Source: Merluccius polli | Lineage: Eukaryota > Chordata > Actinopteri > Gadiformes > Merlucciidae | Reading direction: 5' to 3' | DNA length: 64,000 bases | NCBI GenBank assembly: GCA_030340625.1 | Contig: JAOPHQ010006611.1 | Span: 1 to 64,000 of the forward strand | Shown here: piece after piece, positions 52,263 to 64,000 of the stretch | Layout: each line of letters begins with the position of its first letter | Position numbering within the stretch: position 1 is the stretch's first letter | Program-made: the position numbers and the translations under genes | Notes under the pieces: model-generated | The model's database searches: none | What the model saw: the letters and a program-made list of their open reading frames with translations, nothing else | What the model was told of the DNA's origin: nothing

Positions 52263-53975
52263 GATAACATACTACTACTAACATACACACGAACTAGGAC
52301 TGCAAGATTGCTGCTAAAATGTGTATCACACCTTTTCTCCCTAAGAATGGAGATCAACGAATGGAGCTCAGGGCAAAGGAAACGTGAAGTTACAGACAAA
52401 TCGTTTTTACACACGGATCGCATTTGCAGATCTGCACGGCAGAAATGTGCCAAAATCCACGTGTAAAAAGACGGCCAATCAGAGCTCCCGCCTGAGTTAT
52501 AACTGATGACAGACATTTACAGATCTCAGTACGCATTTACAGATCTGTTTACACATTCACAGATGTGTGTACACTTACAGATCTCTGTACGCATTTGCAG
52601 ATTTGTCTTCACTTGCAAAACAAATACAGACACACAGATTGTTTTACACACACACAAATGTGAATACAGACACACAAATCTTATCACAAACACACAAATG
52701 TGAATACACACAGATTTTTTTACACACAAATGTGAATACAGACAGACAAATCTTATTACGCACACAGAAATGTGAATACACACAAATGTGAATACACACA
52801 AATCTTATTACACACACACAGATTGAGATACGCACACACAAATAATATTGTCTCAATAATACCCCCATAGCGGTGTATTCTTCTCGGCTGCCAGCATGCT
52901 GGTTTGTGGATGATGAAATGATGGAGGTCCGCTCCCAAAAGTGTCTGAGTAAATACCTTTTTATTTAACAGAGAACACAAGCGGGATGACATTCAATGCA
53001 TCTGAATGCCGGCCGAATCTTCTCTGAATCTGAGTCCGAATCCCCCAATGGGGTCCGAAGCCCTTTGAGACTGTAACTGTGATTAAGGGCTGTACAAATA
53101 AAGACTTGACTCCTGTTAAATGAACTAATACTAATAAAATCCATGTGATTAAGGAGCAGGTAAGGGTTTGGCTGCAGACATTGGGGATCAAACCCAGTAC
53201 TTTTCAGCTGGGAGTTGACTTCTCTCTACACAACACACCACACAAACAAACACATACACACCTCATCCTATAGATATTTTACATGAGTGCATACTGTTAA
53301 CACCATAACCATTAGATTATGAAGGTCCTTTATTGATCATATATATTCATATATACATATTCCATTGTTAACTATATTTCTACTCAAGGCACAAAGGAGG
53401 GAATAGTGATATCCTCCCTCCACACACTGAGGAAGAGGTGAATAGAGATGACAACATTCAGTTGGACACACTGAGTTGTTTATTACCATTATGCTTTATG
53501 AACAAATACAACAGAACAATAGTCCCTTACATGTACATGGACATGTTCTGCTGCCGTGTTGTTCCCAACACAACACAAGGAATCAATATTCAGTTTAAAG
53601 TCCTTCACAACATGAACATCAGTAGCTTTTCCCAGCCGCATTTATGAATATAATATTAATCTGCTTTAAATCATGTCCCATGTTAGGCTTATCAACATGA
53701 AAACTGATATCAGAGCTCTTCATTACAAAAATGTTGTTCAAAATATACATATTGTCTAACAAATTATATTTTTAGATTTTACATCAATCAATACTTAAGA
53801 CTTTTCAAATTAGAAATAAAATATTTGTGAGAGCTGCTTAGTAAATCCTATGGAAGATCTTAAAAGTCACCACCTTTCATGGTTAAATATATCAATAGAT
53901 TTGATAAAGGCAAAGGTTGTAGCTTGCTCATGAATATTCATTTCTCTGATAGGCTGAGACGCGACCTGCCACGCG

Positions 53976-54432
53976 GGGGTAATCAATACAATGAATAGAG
54001 AACCGGTCAGAAACAAAAGGTAATCAATACAAGAGAGAACCGATCAGAAACAATAGGTAATCAATACAAGAGAGAACCGATCAGAAACAATAAGTAATCA
54101 ATACAATAGAGAACCGATCAGAAACAATAGGTAAAAAATACAATAGGGAACCGATCAGAAACAATAGGTAATCAATACAAGAGAGAACCGATCAGAAACA
54201 ATAGGTAATCAATACAATAGAGAACCGATCATAAACAATATAATCAATACAATAGAGAACCGATCATAAACAATAGGTAATCAATACAAGAGAGAACCGA
54301 TCAGAAACAATATAATCAATACAATAGAGAACCGATCATAAACAATAGGTAATCAATACAAGAGAGAACCGATCATAAACAATAGGTAATCAATACAAGA
54401 GAGAACTGATCAGAAACAATAGGTAATCATAT
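53976..54432 (+). repeat. 37 bp minisatellite, spacer B
   Basis: About 12 units like 42330-42744, uninterrupted. Confidence 0.92.
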
Positions 54433-54605
54433 CACAAATATTATATTATTATTAGATTTGGTTGAAATATTGATCGCCAAACTACAAATGTCTCCACACT
54501 TTAAAAGTGCTGCGATAATCATCTGTCTGCATGTGATGTTAGTTGTGCGCACGCAAAGTCGTTTCTGCTCGCGATGTTTGGAGGTGAGATGCTGAGGATC
54601 ATAAC

Positions 54606-55407
54606 CTACAACTCACAGAGAGACGCTGAGGAACCAGACCAGAACCCAAACCCAGGGAGGAGGACCTCCTGGGTGAATGTGGTCCAGAAGGTGTGGATGT
54701 GTGTCAGTGTGTCTGAGGACCCTCCTACACCTGGGGACACTCTGTAGAAGGACAGAGAGCCAGCAGGCCGGTCCACATACACTCCTACTCTGGTGGAGAC
54801 AGGGAGGGGGAGACGGATGGATGTTTTACTACCGTTGTACAAGGCAACGTAACCACCATTATGACACAGAAGACTCCAGGACTTGTTGTTCAATCCAAGC
54901 TCGCTGTCATCACCCACTCCTCTCCTTTTGATTCCTCTGTATGTCACTCCTATACCAACAGCTCCTCTCCTCTCCACCTCCCAGTAACAGCGGCCAGTCA
55001 GACCCTCTCTACAAAACACCTGGGGCTGGGAGTCAAATCTCTCTGGGCGGTAAGGATAAAACTGATCCTCTTCAACCAGCATCACCTCCCTGAGGTCCTC
55101 AGACAGAGAGAGACGTCTCTGGGCTGTGTTTGGGTCCAGTGTGAGTTCACAGGCATCTGATGGGAGAACAAGACATGATTAGGGGCTGAAGGTCGGGTCC
55201 ATTCCCGGTTTTCCGGTCCGGTAAACCGACTGGACCGGCATTTGTCATGAAGAGACCAATAAAAATGTCTCCCAGATCCAACTTGTATTGTGTTGTAATC
55301 AGCAGGAGGACCACGTGATGAACATGATGTGATGTTTAGTGGATGACACCTAGTGGTCAAATACGGTACACCGGTCCGGTGTTGAACTTTGTTACACCGA
55401 CCCAACC

Positions 55408-55452
<45 letters not shown>

Positions 55453-58400
55453 CATCCTCATCCTCATCCTCATCATCATCACAAACATTAACATAGAAAG
55501 ACACAAATATATGCTATGATAGGTACTATAGTGGAATAGTGTGCTGTGACTTTTATAAGCAATAGTATTTATAGTTTTTAAGATCATTAAAGTTAAAGTT
55601 AATTTAAATCCCATGTGTGTGTGAGTGGCTGTCAGTCAAAACATTGAAACCTAGAAAAATGTATAAACTGCATCTACTCCCACAATATTTACACTATCTA
55701 CACATATTATACATCAAAATGTTCAGCATGGTGAGCTTATGATCATATGAAATATCTGAGCAATACTTTGCATACTGTAAGATATTAAACTGTTAAAGGT
55801 TCCAATACACATCCATTGTAATGGAGCTTCAAAGGGACACCTGTAAACAGGCTGAACAAAGTGAGCTCACATACAGGCTGCAAATGAACTGCTAGTACCA
55901 CAGAAGTGGTTCAGACTATACACACATACATAAACATAGGTACACATATGTATACACACATAATTATCTATTATTAGAATTATTATTGTTATTATTGTTG
56001 TTGTTATTATTGTTATTATTGTTAGTATTGCTATTGCCACATTATTATTACTATTATACGTAGTGGTGGCGTTGGCAGTGGTAATATTAATTTGCCCGGC
56101 TTCTGATTTGAGTGGTGTATTTTGTTTAGTTGTCTCACGTTTTGTCTATCTATTTATTCATTTATTGATATTAGTATCACATCATTTATTCATTTGTTAA
56201 TTTTGCTGGGATCTGTTTTGTCTAAATGTTGCTGGTAGAAGTATCCAGGTTTCATTTTATTATTTTATATTTCTCTTTCTTCCCTTGATCCTTTTGCTCC
56301 ATCTCCCCTCCATATCTTTCACACAGAAACCATCCACCCACAAACCCCCACACACACACCTACACACATGCGTACGACAATAGAAACCCTTAGTTTGTAT
56401 TGTGTTGTTGTTGTTGTGTTGTGTTGATGTTGTTGTGCTGTTGAGTTGTGTTTGGTTGGTTTGAGTCGAGTTCTTCTGCTTGTCTTGTGCTGTCATACAG
56501 TCGGTTTAGTTAGTTTCCATGTTGGTCACTTGTATTACACTATAAACAACAAATACAAACTACTAATGTGGAAGTGATGTGTATTAGTAGTGTTCACACC
56601 CATAGAGGGGGGGGGGGCTGAACTCAGGTTATTTGAACTTCAAATGAATGAAAGATGAATAAATATGTTTTCTTTTCTTTGTGAGTATGGTGGCAGCGGT
56701 AGTTTAGTGTTTAAAACATCAGCGGACTGTAAATACTGCTGAGTGATAGTTTGGGGCTCTTTGCTGCTGTAAATGGTGAGAACAGTCCTAGTTCATGTTC
56801 CAGGGCTTTCCATTTCTGCACTCTTCTCATTTCCTACCCTAACGATATTATTAAACAGCATCACCCCTTATAGTAGGCTGCATTATTATAATTATAATTG
56901 TATAAAATGGTTCCAACATGAAATACATGTATAATTATTCATGTTAATATTATAATTATTATGTTGGTGTGGCTAATGTAATAATTAAAATATTAATAGC
57001 AACAAGACAATAGTATTATTTTAATTTATATCATGTTTAGAATATAAAATACACATATAATTACGATTAATAGTATCCTGATTATTATGGTTATGTCTAA
57101 TGTAATAATGATAGCAATAAATAATAACAATAATCATAATATAATAACAATTATAGTAATAATATGAATTAAAACATATTTACAATAAATCATAATAAAT
57201 AGACCCAATAATAACTATAATAAAATACAAATGTAACAATCATAATAATATGACTTATAATCCATGTAAGAGACATGATCATCAACATCATCTTCATTCC
57301 AGTAGGATCTGAATGAAAGGACGTCACCTACTGCTGTGTGGACTTCCATCTAAATAGTTAGTGTGTGTTAATCAAACTAAACAGACACTTACACTTCTTT
57401 AGAGATGATCTCAGGAAAGGCACCTTCTTCATCTCCATGTCCAGTGTCTTCTTCATCTCCATGTCCAGTGTCTTCTTCATCTCAATGCTCAGTGTCTTCT
57501 TCATCTCCATGCTCAGTGTCTTCTTCATCTCCATGTTCAGTGTCTCCTGCAGCTGATCCAGGGATCTCCTCAAGGTCCCTACGTATGATGGAGGACAGAC
57601 CTCCACCGTGGTCCAGTCCCTGGTGTGTGGAGGATTCTTCAGGGATCTGAAGGTCTGGAGGAAGTGGAGGTGGTCTTCAGTGTGTGTGAGCTGCTTCACC
57701 TCTGAGCTTCTATTGGTCAGATCTTTTATTTCCTGCTCCAGCTCTTTGATGAGGCCTTCAGCTTGTTTCTCTGTGGATTCCAGTTCCTCTTTGACCGTTT
57801 GGTTGAAATCATCCCGCTGCTTTTCAATGCATCTGATCAGATCAGTGAGGACCTGCTCACCCTCGGCTATCTCTCTGTCTGCGTCTGCTTTGCTGCGTTT
57901 TACTGTATCTTTGATCTTCTGAAGCTTTTGCTGTCTCTCCTGGATCATCTGCTGAACTTCAGACTCTATCTTCCCCAGCTGGGCGGTCTTCACTTCATAT
58001 TCCTCCTTTAGAGGTACAACAGGATGGGACTTGTGGTCCGCCATGCAGACCAGACACACACACACCTGGTCAGTCTGGCAGAAGAGCTCCAGAAGTCGGT
58101 CATGTTTCTTACACATCCTGTCTTCCAGACCGTCCATAGGCTCAACCAGCTCATGTTTCTTCAGGCGTGTGACTCTCTGATGTGGCTCCAGGTGGGTGTG
58201 GCAGTAAGACATAAAACACACTAGGCAGGACTTCACGGCCTTCAGCTGGGTCCCAGTACAGACGTCACAGCGAACTTCTCCTGGTTCAACACTAGGCTGC
58301 TCTTTGACTCGTACGGACCGTCTAAACTGATCCACCATCTCTGATATGAAGGTATTGACTCGTAAATCAGGTCTTGTGTGGAAAAGCTCATTGCAAACAG

Positions 58401-58554
58401 GACATTTGTACTGGACTTTGTCACCCCAGAACGTTGTAATACAGGTTCTGCAGAAGTTGTGTCCACAAGGTGTGGAAACTGGTCTGTTGAACACATCCAG
58501 ACAGATGGAGCAGGAAAAGTTGTCCTCAGACCAGGAAGTGATAGCAGAGGCCAT
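54606..58554 (-). CDS. btr-type TRIM E3 ubiquitin ligase, gene 2, 570 aa
   Basis: Two coding exons: 58554-57393 (387 codons + 1 nt) and 55156-54606 (stop TAG), with the same phase-1 junction as gene 1, giving YACELTLDPNTA. All eight RING ligands and both B-boxes are intact. The RING has the family-typical TPCGHNFC where gene 1 has TSCGHNFC. The coiled coil ends in five octapeptides of the (T)L(S/N/D)(M/I)EMKK type. PRY/SPRY is complete. Differences from gene 1 are denser in the SPRY exon (ERFDSQPQVFCREG versus ERFDYWDQVLCREG; a two-residue insertion before EEDQ) than in the first exon. The ATG lies 2 nt after an acceptor. Role as for gene 1: a probable ubiquitin ligase with SPRY-defined targets. 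Both genes look functional; nothing is truncated. Confidence 0.9.
55157..57392 (-). other. Intron of TRIM gene 2
   Basis: 2.2 kb GT-AG intron. Contains (ATC/CTC)n at about 55410-55490, TTG repeats and AT-rich DNA nearly colinear with the intron of gene 1. Confidence 0.8.
57425..57545 (-). repeat. Coding 24 bp repeat, 5 units (TRIM gene 2)
   Basis: Five octapeptide codings with substitutions (N/S/S/D/D at the third position), one more than gene 1. Confidence 0.9.
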
Positions 58555-58665
58555 TCCTAGACACAGACCACGTGGTTTATGTGTTGAGCAACGCCATTAT
58601 CTTTCTAATCCCATGACGGGAAGACAGGTTTTAACTTTATCTCACAGTGCTGCCGTTTTACTCAC

Positions 58666-58720
58666 CTTGCTGTAGTTCCTGTCCGTCAGTCGATTTGTTC
58701 AAATGCGTTTTCTTTTCCTC
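58666..58720 (-). other. Inferred 5' UTR exon of TRIM gene 2
   Basis: Same 55 nt exon and splice sites as 48606-48660. Confidence 0.6.
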
Positions 58721-58879
58721 CTGAAAGAGAGAACCGCCTCCACGTCGACTGGCTTTGGTTTCGGGGAACCTTAAGTTTCGGTTTCCTGGAATATACTCCT
58801 CCCCTCTCCTCTCGTCTCCTCTCCTCCCCTCCCCTCCCCTCTCCTCTCCTCCCCTCTCGTCTCCTCTCGGGGACATGTC

Positions 58880-59092
58880 TCATGTTGGAGGTGTCGCAGA
58901 TGTTGACGCCTTGATGACAGAGGCAGGGGGCTCCCACTTAAACCACTGTGGCTCAAGGCTCGCCATCTTCACTGTCATGATGGATGATAGTTCCTCCAGA
59001 GCCAAACTGTTTCGGGTTTTGGTTTTGTTCAGTCCAACCACAGAGAAAACTCGTTCTGCGTCAGCATTTGAATGAGGAAGTACCAAGACCAA
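58880..59092 (-). pseudogene. hAT transposase C-terminal dimerisation fragment (copy 2)
   Basis: Copy of 48875-49087 with one visible residue change (PQC to PQW). The frame is still open. Confidence 0.85.
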
Positions 59093-60407
59093 CCTGGCAA
59101 TACGAGACAGCTGCAGATCTGCTCATACCGGTCACCTTTGAAACATGTACATAGGAAGCCGAATTACTCTCAAGTATGTTTGTGTAGTATTAAATTGATT
59201 ATGTCAATGGGTATTCCCGTTGACAGAGAACGTCGAGTGGGTTTTAAATGTCGGCGCTGTTGTGTGTGAAAGATACCTAGAGACGCCAAGACCCGCCTCC
59301 CGTTGCTTCTGATTGGTTTATATCGCGTGGTGCCTTCCGTGGTTGGTTAGATTTAGGCACAAAGGACTGATGGTCTGGGATTGGTTATCTCGGTCAGTCA
59401 ATCAGAGTTACTCGAACTACGGCCGCGAGGACCAAAGTTTATTATCATGACAAAAATAGAGTATTGAATGGGGAAATAAGCGGAGAAATGTCAAGTGTGG
59501 CGTGTGGTGTGAGAATGGGTCAAATTGCGTGACTGTCACACTCAAAGCGTGACGCTTGGCAGCTCTGTAATGATATACTTCACTATCCCCCATGATGGTA
59601 AACATATTCCAAGCACTTCTTACATTGAGAACAAAATACCAAGTTACCCAAATATTCATATTCTTCAGAGTCAGAGTTATACAGAGTTAAATTCCTTTAT
59701 AGGTGCTACGTCACGATGACGTGAGGCATTGTGGGAATCGCTGAATCTGAGAATAAACGGTCCAATGTTTTATTAAAAATAGAAATGGGTTTCACGTATG
59801 TGTTGGCCTGTCCTAATAACATCTCATCTTCACCTTGCTTTTCAAATGAGTGCCGTCTAGGGACTGAAGTGACACTCCTGAGTGAGGAGGACTTCCCCGT
59901 GAATGGGGTCCTGTCCTCACCCGTTAGTCCTCTAAGATCATACTTTCAGGGATCATTTCTATAGTTTTTGACTTGAGAAATGTCGTACGAAAGTGATCGG
60001 TTACTCCAACCACGATGAAGAGTACTGATGTTCCCTTCTGAGCGCGAAGCGGGCAGCGAGTCATGATTCAGTTCATCCGCTCGTTGTCATTGATGACCGT
60101 TCCTCGCTCCCTAGTGGAGCCTGGAGGTAGGGAACATGATCAGAGTGGTCACTTATATACTGTCCTAAAATATGAAGCTGATTCAGTAGCATCCTGGAGG
60201 TAGGGAACATGATCAGAGTGGTCACTTATACACTGTCCTAAAATATGAAGTTGATTCAGTAGCATCCTGGAGGTAGGGAACACGATCAGAGTGGTCACTT
60301 ATATACTGTCCTAAAATATCAAGCTGATTCAGTAGCATCCTGGAGGTAGGGAACATGATCAGAGTGGTCACTTATACACTGTCCTAATATATCAAGCTGA
60401 TTCAGTA

Positions 60408-60472
<65 letters not shown>

Positions 60473-60589
60473 CTGTATATAGGTAATGAATGAAAACATG
60501 AAGGTTGGCAATGAAGGATGAACACATGAAGGTGTGTGTGTGTGTGTGTTATAGTTGACACTGATATTTCAGTGTCATGTGAAATGAAG

Positions 60590-60884
60590 GATGAACACAT
60601 GAAGGTTGGTAATGAAGGATGAACACATGAAGGTTGGTAATGAAGGATGAACACACGAAGGTTGGTAATGAAGGATGAACACACGAAGGTTGGTAATGAA
60701 GGATGAACACACGAAGGTTGGTAATGAAGGATGAAAACATGAAGGTTGGTAATGAAGGATGAACACACGAAGGTTGGTAATGAAGGATGAACACACGAAG
60801 GTTGGTAATGAAGGATGAACACATGAAGGTTGGTAATGAAGGATGAACACATGAAGGTTGGTAATTAAGGATGAACACATGAAG

Positions 60885-60885
<1 letters not shown>
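60590..60885 (+). repeat. 30 bp minisatellite, spacer C
   Basis: About 10 units with acacatg/acacacg variants, followed by (GT)n at 60886-60911. Confidence 0.9.
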
Positions 60886-60915
<30 letters not shown>

Positions 60916-60951
60916 AGTTGACACTGATATTTCAGTGTCATGTGATCTTAA

Positions 60952-61514
60952 TCTCCCACTTGACAGAAGTGTCTATCGGGTGTAGTATGCGAGGAGACTC
61001 CGGTCTCTGTATTAAATCTCAAGAGCAACTTCCACATGGAGTTCAGCGGCACTATTGTTCAGTGTCCGCCACGGCCTGAACCTTTATCCTGACGCACGGT
61101 GGTGCGACGCGAAATGTCTTCCTGATAGGTAGACTATAGGAAACCCTGCTGGAGGGAAACCCCGTTGAGCCCTTAAAAACATTCTTTCCACATCCGGTGA
61201 CTGGTGAGAGGGTGTGGTGGTGATGGGTGCTTGCCACATGGGGAAGTTGGTGCGGAATGTGCTGCAGGCGTAGTCCATTAACCAGCACCAGTGGCCAGAT
61301 CAACTGGAGATACGTCGTTCATCTGAATGATGTCCAAACAAAAGATGGACTGCACGCTACCAACAGGGGAACAGACAAGCATGTGAGTTTTGATTCGCAG
61401 AAGATGAAGGTGTCCCTGGCTGCACACACACTGGTGGCTCTGTCACAGTGGCTCTGGACCTTGGCTAGTCACAGTGTCAACACTGTGAAGCAACAGCTGA
61501 ATTCATGGAGGTGA
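60952..61514 (+). pseudogene. P-element/THAP9-type transposase remnant (spacer C)
   Basis: Same region as 51710-52262. A 2-base loss after ctgcaggcgta breaks the frame, while QINWRYVVHLNDVQ through QKMKVSLAAHTLVALSQWLW remains readable to about 61514. Confidence 0.7.
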
Positions 61515-63231
61515 TGATAACATATACTACTAACATACACACGAACTAGGACTGCAAGATTGCTGCTAAAATGTGTATCACACCTTTTCTCCCTAAGAAT
61601 GGAGATCAACGAATGGAGCTCAGGGCAAAGGAAACGTGAAGTTACAGACAAATCGTTTTTACACACGGATCGCATTTGCAGATCTGCACGGCAGAAATGT
61701 GCCAAAATCCACGTGTAAAAAGACGGCCAATCAGAGCTCCCGCCTGAGTTATAACTGATGACAGACATTTACAGATCTCAGTACGCATTTACAGATCTGT
61801 TTACACATTCACAGATGTGTGTACACTTACAGATCTCTGTACGCAGTTGCAGATTTGTCTTCACTTGCAAAACGAATACAGACACACAGATTGTTTTACA
61901 CACACACAAATGTGAATACAGACACACAAATCTTATCACAAATGTGAATACACACACAGATTTTTTTACACACAAATGTGAATACAGACAGACAAATCTT
62001 ATTACGCACACACAAATGTGAATACACACAAATGTGAATACACACAAATCGTATTACACACACACAGATTGAGATACGCACACACACATAATATTGTCTC
62101 AATAATACCCCCATAGCGGTGTATTCTTCTCGGCTGCCAGCATGCTGGTTTGTGGATGATGAAATGATGGAGGTCCGCTCCCAAAAGTGTCTGAGTAAAT
62201 ACCTTTTTATTTAACAGAGAACACAAGCGGGATGACATTCAATGCATCTGAATGGCGGCCGAATCTTCTCTGAATCTGAGTCCGAATCCCCCAATGGGGT
62301 CCGAAGCCCTTTGAGACTGTAACTGTGATTAAGGGCTGTACAAATAAAGACTTGACTCCTGTTAAATAAACTAATACTAATAAAATGCATGTGTGTAAGG
62401 AGCAGGTAGGGGTTTGGCTGCAGACATTGGGGTTCAAACCCAGTACTTTTCAGCTGGGAGTTGACTTCTCTCTACACAACACACCACACAAACAAACACA
62501 TACACACCTCATCCTATAGATATTTTACATGAGTGCATACTGTTAACACCATAACCATTAGATTATGAAGGTCCTTTATTGATCATATATATTCATATAT
62601 ACATATTCCATTGTTAACTATATTTCTACTCAAGGCACAAAGGAGGGAATAGTGATATCCTCCCTCCACACACTGAGGAAGAGGTGAATAGAGATGACAA
62701 CATTCAGTTGGACACACTGAGTTGTTTATTACCATTATGCTTTATGAACAAATACAACAGAACAATAGTCCCCTTACATGTACATGGACATGTTCTGCTG
62801 CCGTGTTGTTCCCAACACAACACAAGGAATCAATATTCAGTTTAAAGTCCTTCACAACATGAACATCATTAGCTTTTCCCATAGACCGCATTTATGAATA
62901 TAATTTTAATCTGCTTTAAATCATGTCCCATGTTAGGCTTATCAACATGAAAACTGATATCAGAGCTCTTCATTACAAAAATGTTGTTAAAAATATCCAA
63001 CATATTGTCATACAAATTATATTTTTAGATTTTACATCAATCAATACTTAAGACTTTTCAAATTTGAAATAAAATATTTGTGAAAGCTGCTTAGTAAATC
63101 CTATGGAAGATCTTAAAAGTCACCACCCTTTCATGGTTAAAAATATATTAATAGATTTGATAAAGGCAAAGGTTGTAGCTTGCTCATGAATGTTCATTTT
63201 TCTGATAGGCTGAGACGCGACCTGCCACGCG

Positions 63232-64000
63232 GGGGGTAATCAATACAATGAATAGAGAACCGATCAGAAACAAAAGGTAATCAATATAATAGAGAACCGA
63301 TCAGAAACAATAGGTAATCAATACAAGAGAGAACCGATCAGAAACAATAGGTAATCAATACAAGAGAGAACCGATCAGAAACAATAAGTAATCAATACAA
63401 TAGAGAACCGATCAGAAACAATAGGTAAAAAATACAATAGGGAACCGATCAGAAACAATAGGTAATCAATACAAGAGAGAACCGATCAGAAACAATAGGT
63501 AATCAATACAATAGAGAACCGATCAGAAACAATAGGTAATCAATACAAGAGAGAACCGATCAGAAACAATAGGTAATCAATACAAGAGAGAACCGATCAG
63601 AAACAAAAGGTAATCAATACAATAGAGAACCGATCAGAAATAGATAATCAATACAAGAGAGAACCGATCAGAAACAAAAGGTAATCAATACAATAGAGAA
63701 CCGATCATAAACAATAGGTAATCAATACAAGAGAGAACCGATCAGAAACAATAGGTAATCAATACAAGAGAGAACCGATCAGAAACAAAAGGTAATCAAT
63801 ACAATAGAGAACCGATCAGAAACAATAGGTAATCAATACAAGAGAGAACCGATCAGAAACAAAAGGTAATCAATACAATAGAGAACCGATCAGAAACAAT
63901 AGGTAATCAATACAATAGAGAACCGATCAGAAACAATAGGTAATCAATACAAGAGAGAACTGATCAGAAACAATAGGTAATCAATACAAGAGAGAACTGA
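63232..64000 (+). repeat. 37 bp minisatellite, spacer C, running off the window
   Basis: About 20 units with caatag/caagag and aacaata/aacaaaa variants; longer than in spacers A and B. Confidence 0.92.

Larger units (their letters stand above)
49394..54432 (+). repeat. TRIM-array spacer B
   Basis: Full spacer between genes 1 and 2. In order: unique start, four 73 bp units, (TA)n (50404-50455), 30 bp minisatellite with (TG)n, a TTAA element, P-element remnant, single right-arm palindrome sequence, (acacaaatgtgaatac)n, retroelement tail (about 53090), and the 37 bp array (53976-54432). Matches spacer C apart from the TTAA element. Confidence 0.88.
59398..64000 (+). repeat. TRIM-array spacer C (cut by window end)
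   Basis: Starts 10,004 bp after spacer B. Order: four 73 bp units, (TA)n (60410-60475), 30 bp minisatellite (60590-60885), (GT)n, empty TTAA site (60948-60951), P-element remnant, right-arm palindrome sequence, (acacaaatgtgaatac)n, retroelement tail (about 62330), 37 bp array. A third TRIM gene is expected just beyond the window. Confidence 0.88.

Overview
The window is nuclear DNA from a teleost fish, probably of the perciform type. It carries spliced genes with GT-AG introns, a Lys-tRNA, a ribosomal protein S6 kinase beta-2 gene, bloodthirsty-like (btr) TRIM genes, and fish-typical Tc1, hAT, P-element, SINE and LINE debris. It is dense in (GT)n microsatellites and 24-37 bp minisatellites. 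No operon, plasmid, phage or CRISPR structure is present, and most long open frames are read-through of tandem repeats.

Layout. 1-9 kb is transposon-rich and holds the end of a Tc1 transposase, then a 2.7 kb segment present twice. The first copy is split by a 1,455 bp hAT-type insertion whose empty site survives in the second copy. Each copy carries an orphan coding exon related to exon 1 of the next gene. 9.4-15.4 kb (minus strand) is an 8-coding-exon gene whose exons join without frame error into 1,200 codons. The product looks like a DDE transposase with a DUF6729-like zinc domain, and it is the most unusual gene here. A tRNA-Lys(CTT) lies at 15.75 kb.

16-25.3 kb (plus strand) is rps6kb2, with 15 coding exons giving 467 aa. 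Its introns are swollen by repeats, including amplified copies of its own splice donors. Facing it at 31.1-32.1 kb (minus strand) is a type I membrane protein with a mucin-like repeat ectodomain. Its tail-to-tail position beside rps6kb2 and its VTIL C-terminus suggest ptprcap (CD45-associated protein), as in mammals. Kinase and candidate adaptor share conserved synteny but no evident pathway.

34-64 kb is a tandem array of a TRIM gene plus spacer. There are two complete genes (561 and 570 aa, minus strand) and three spacers (A, B, C), the last cut by the window end. The B-to-C repeat distance is 10,004 bp. Spacer differences date several insertions: a TTAA-flanked element with a nested hAT MITE in B, a 1,633 bp hAT element carrying a 152 bp satellite in A, a long palindrome in A, and P-element transposase remnants in B and C. 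A 1.9 kb array of telomere-like heptamers lies in the enlarged spacer A.

All gene models were assembled by eye from splice consensus and frame continuity. Transcripts and database searches were not available.
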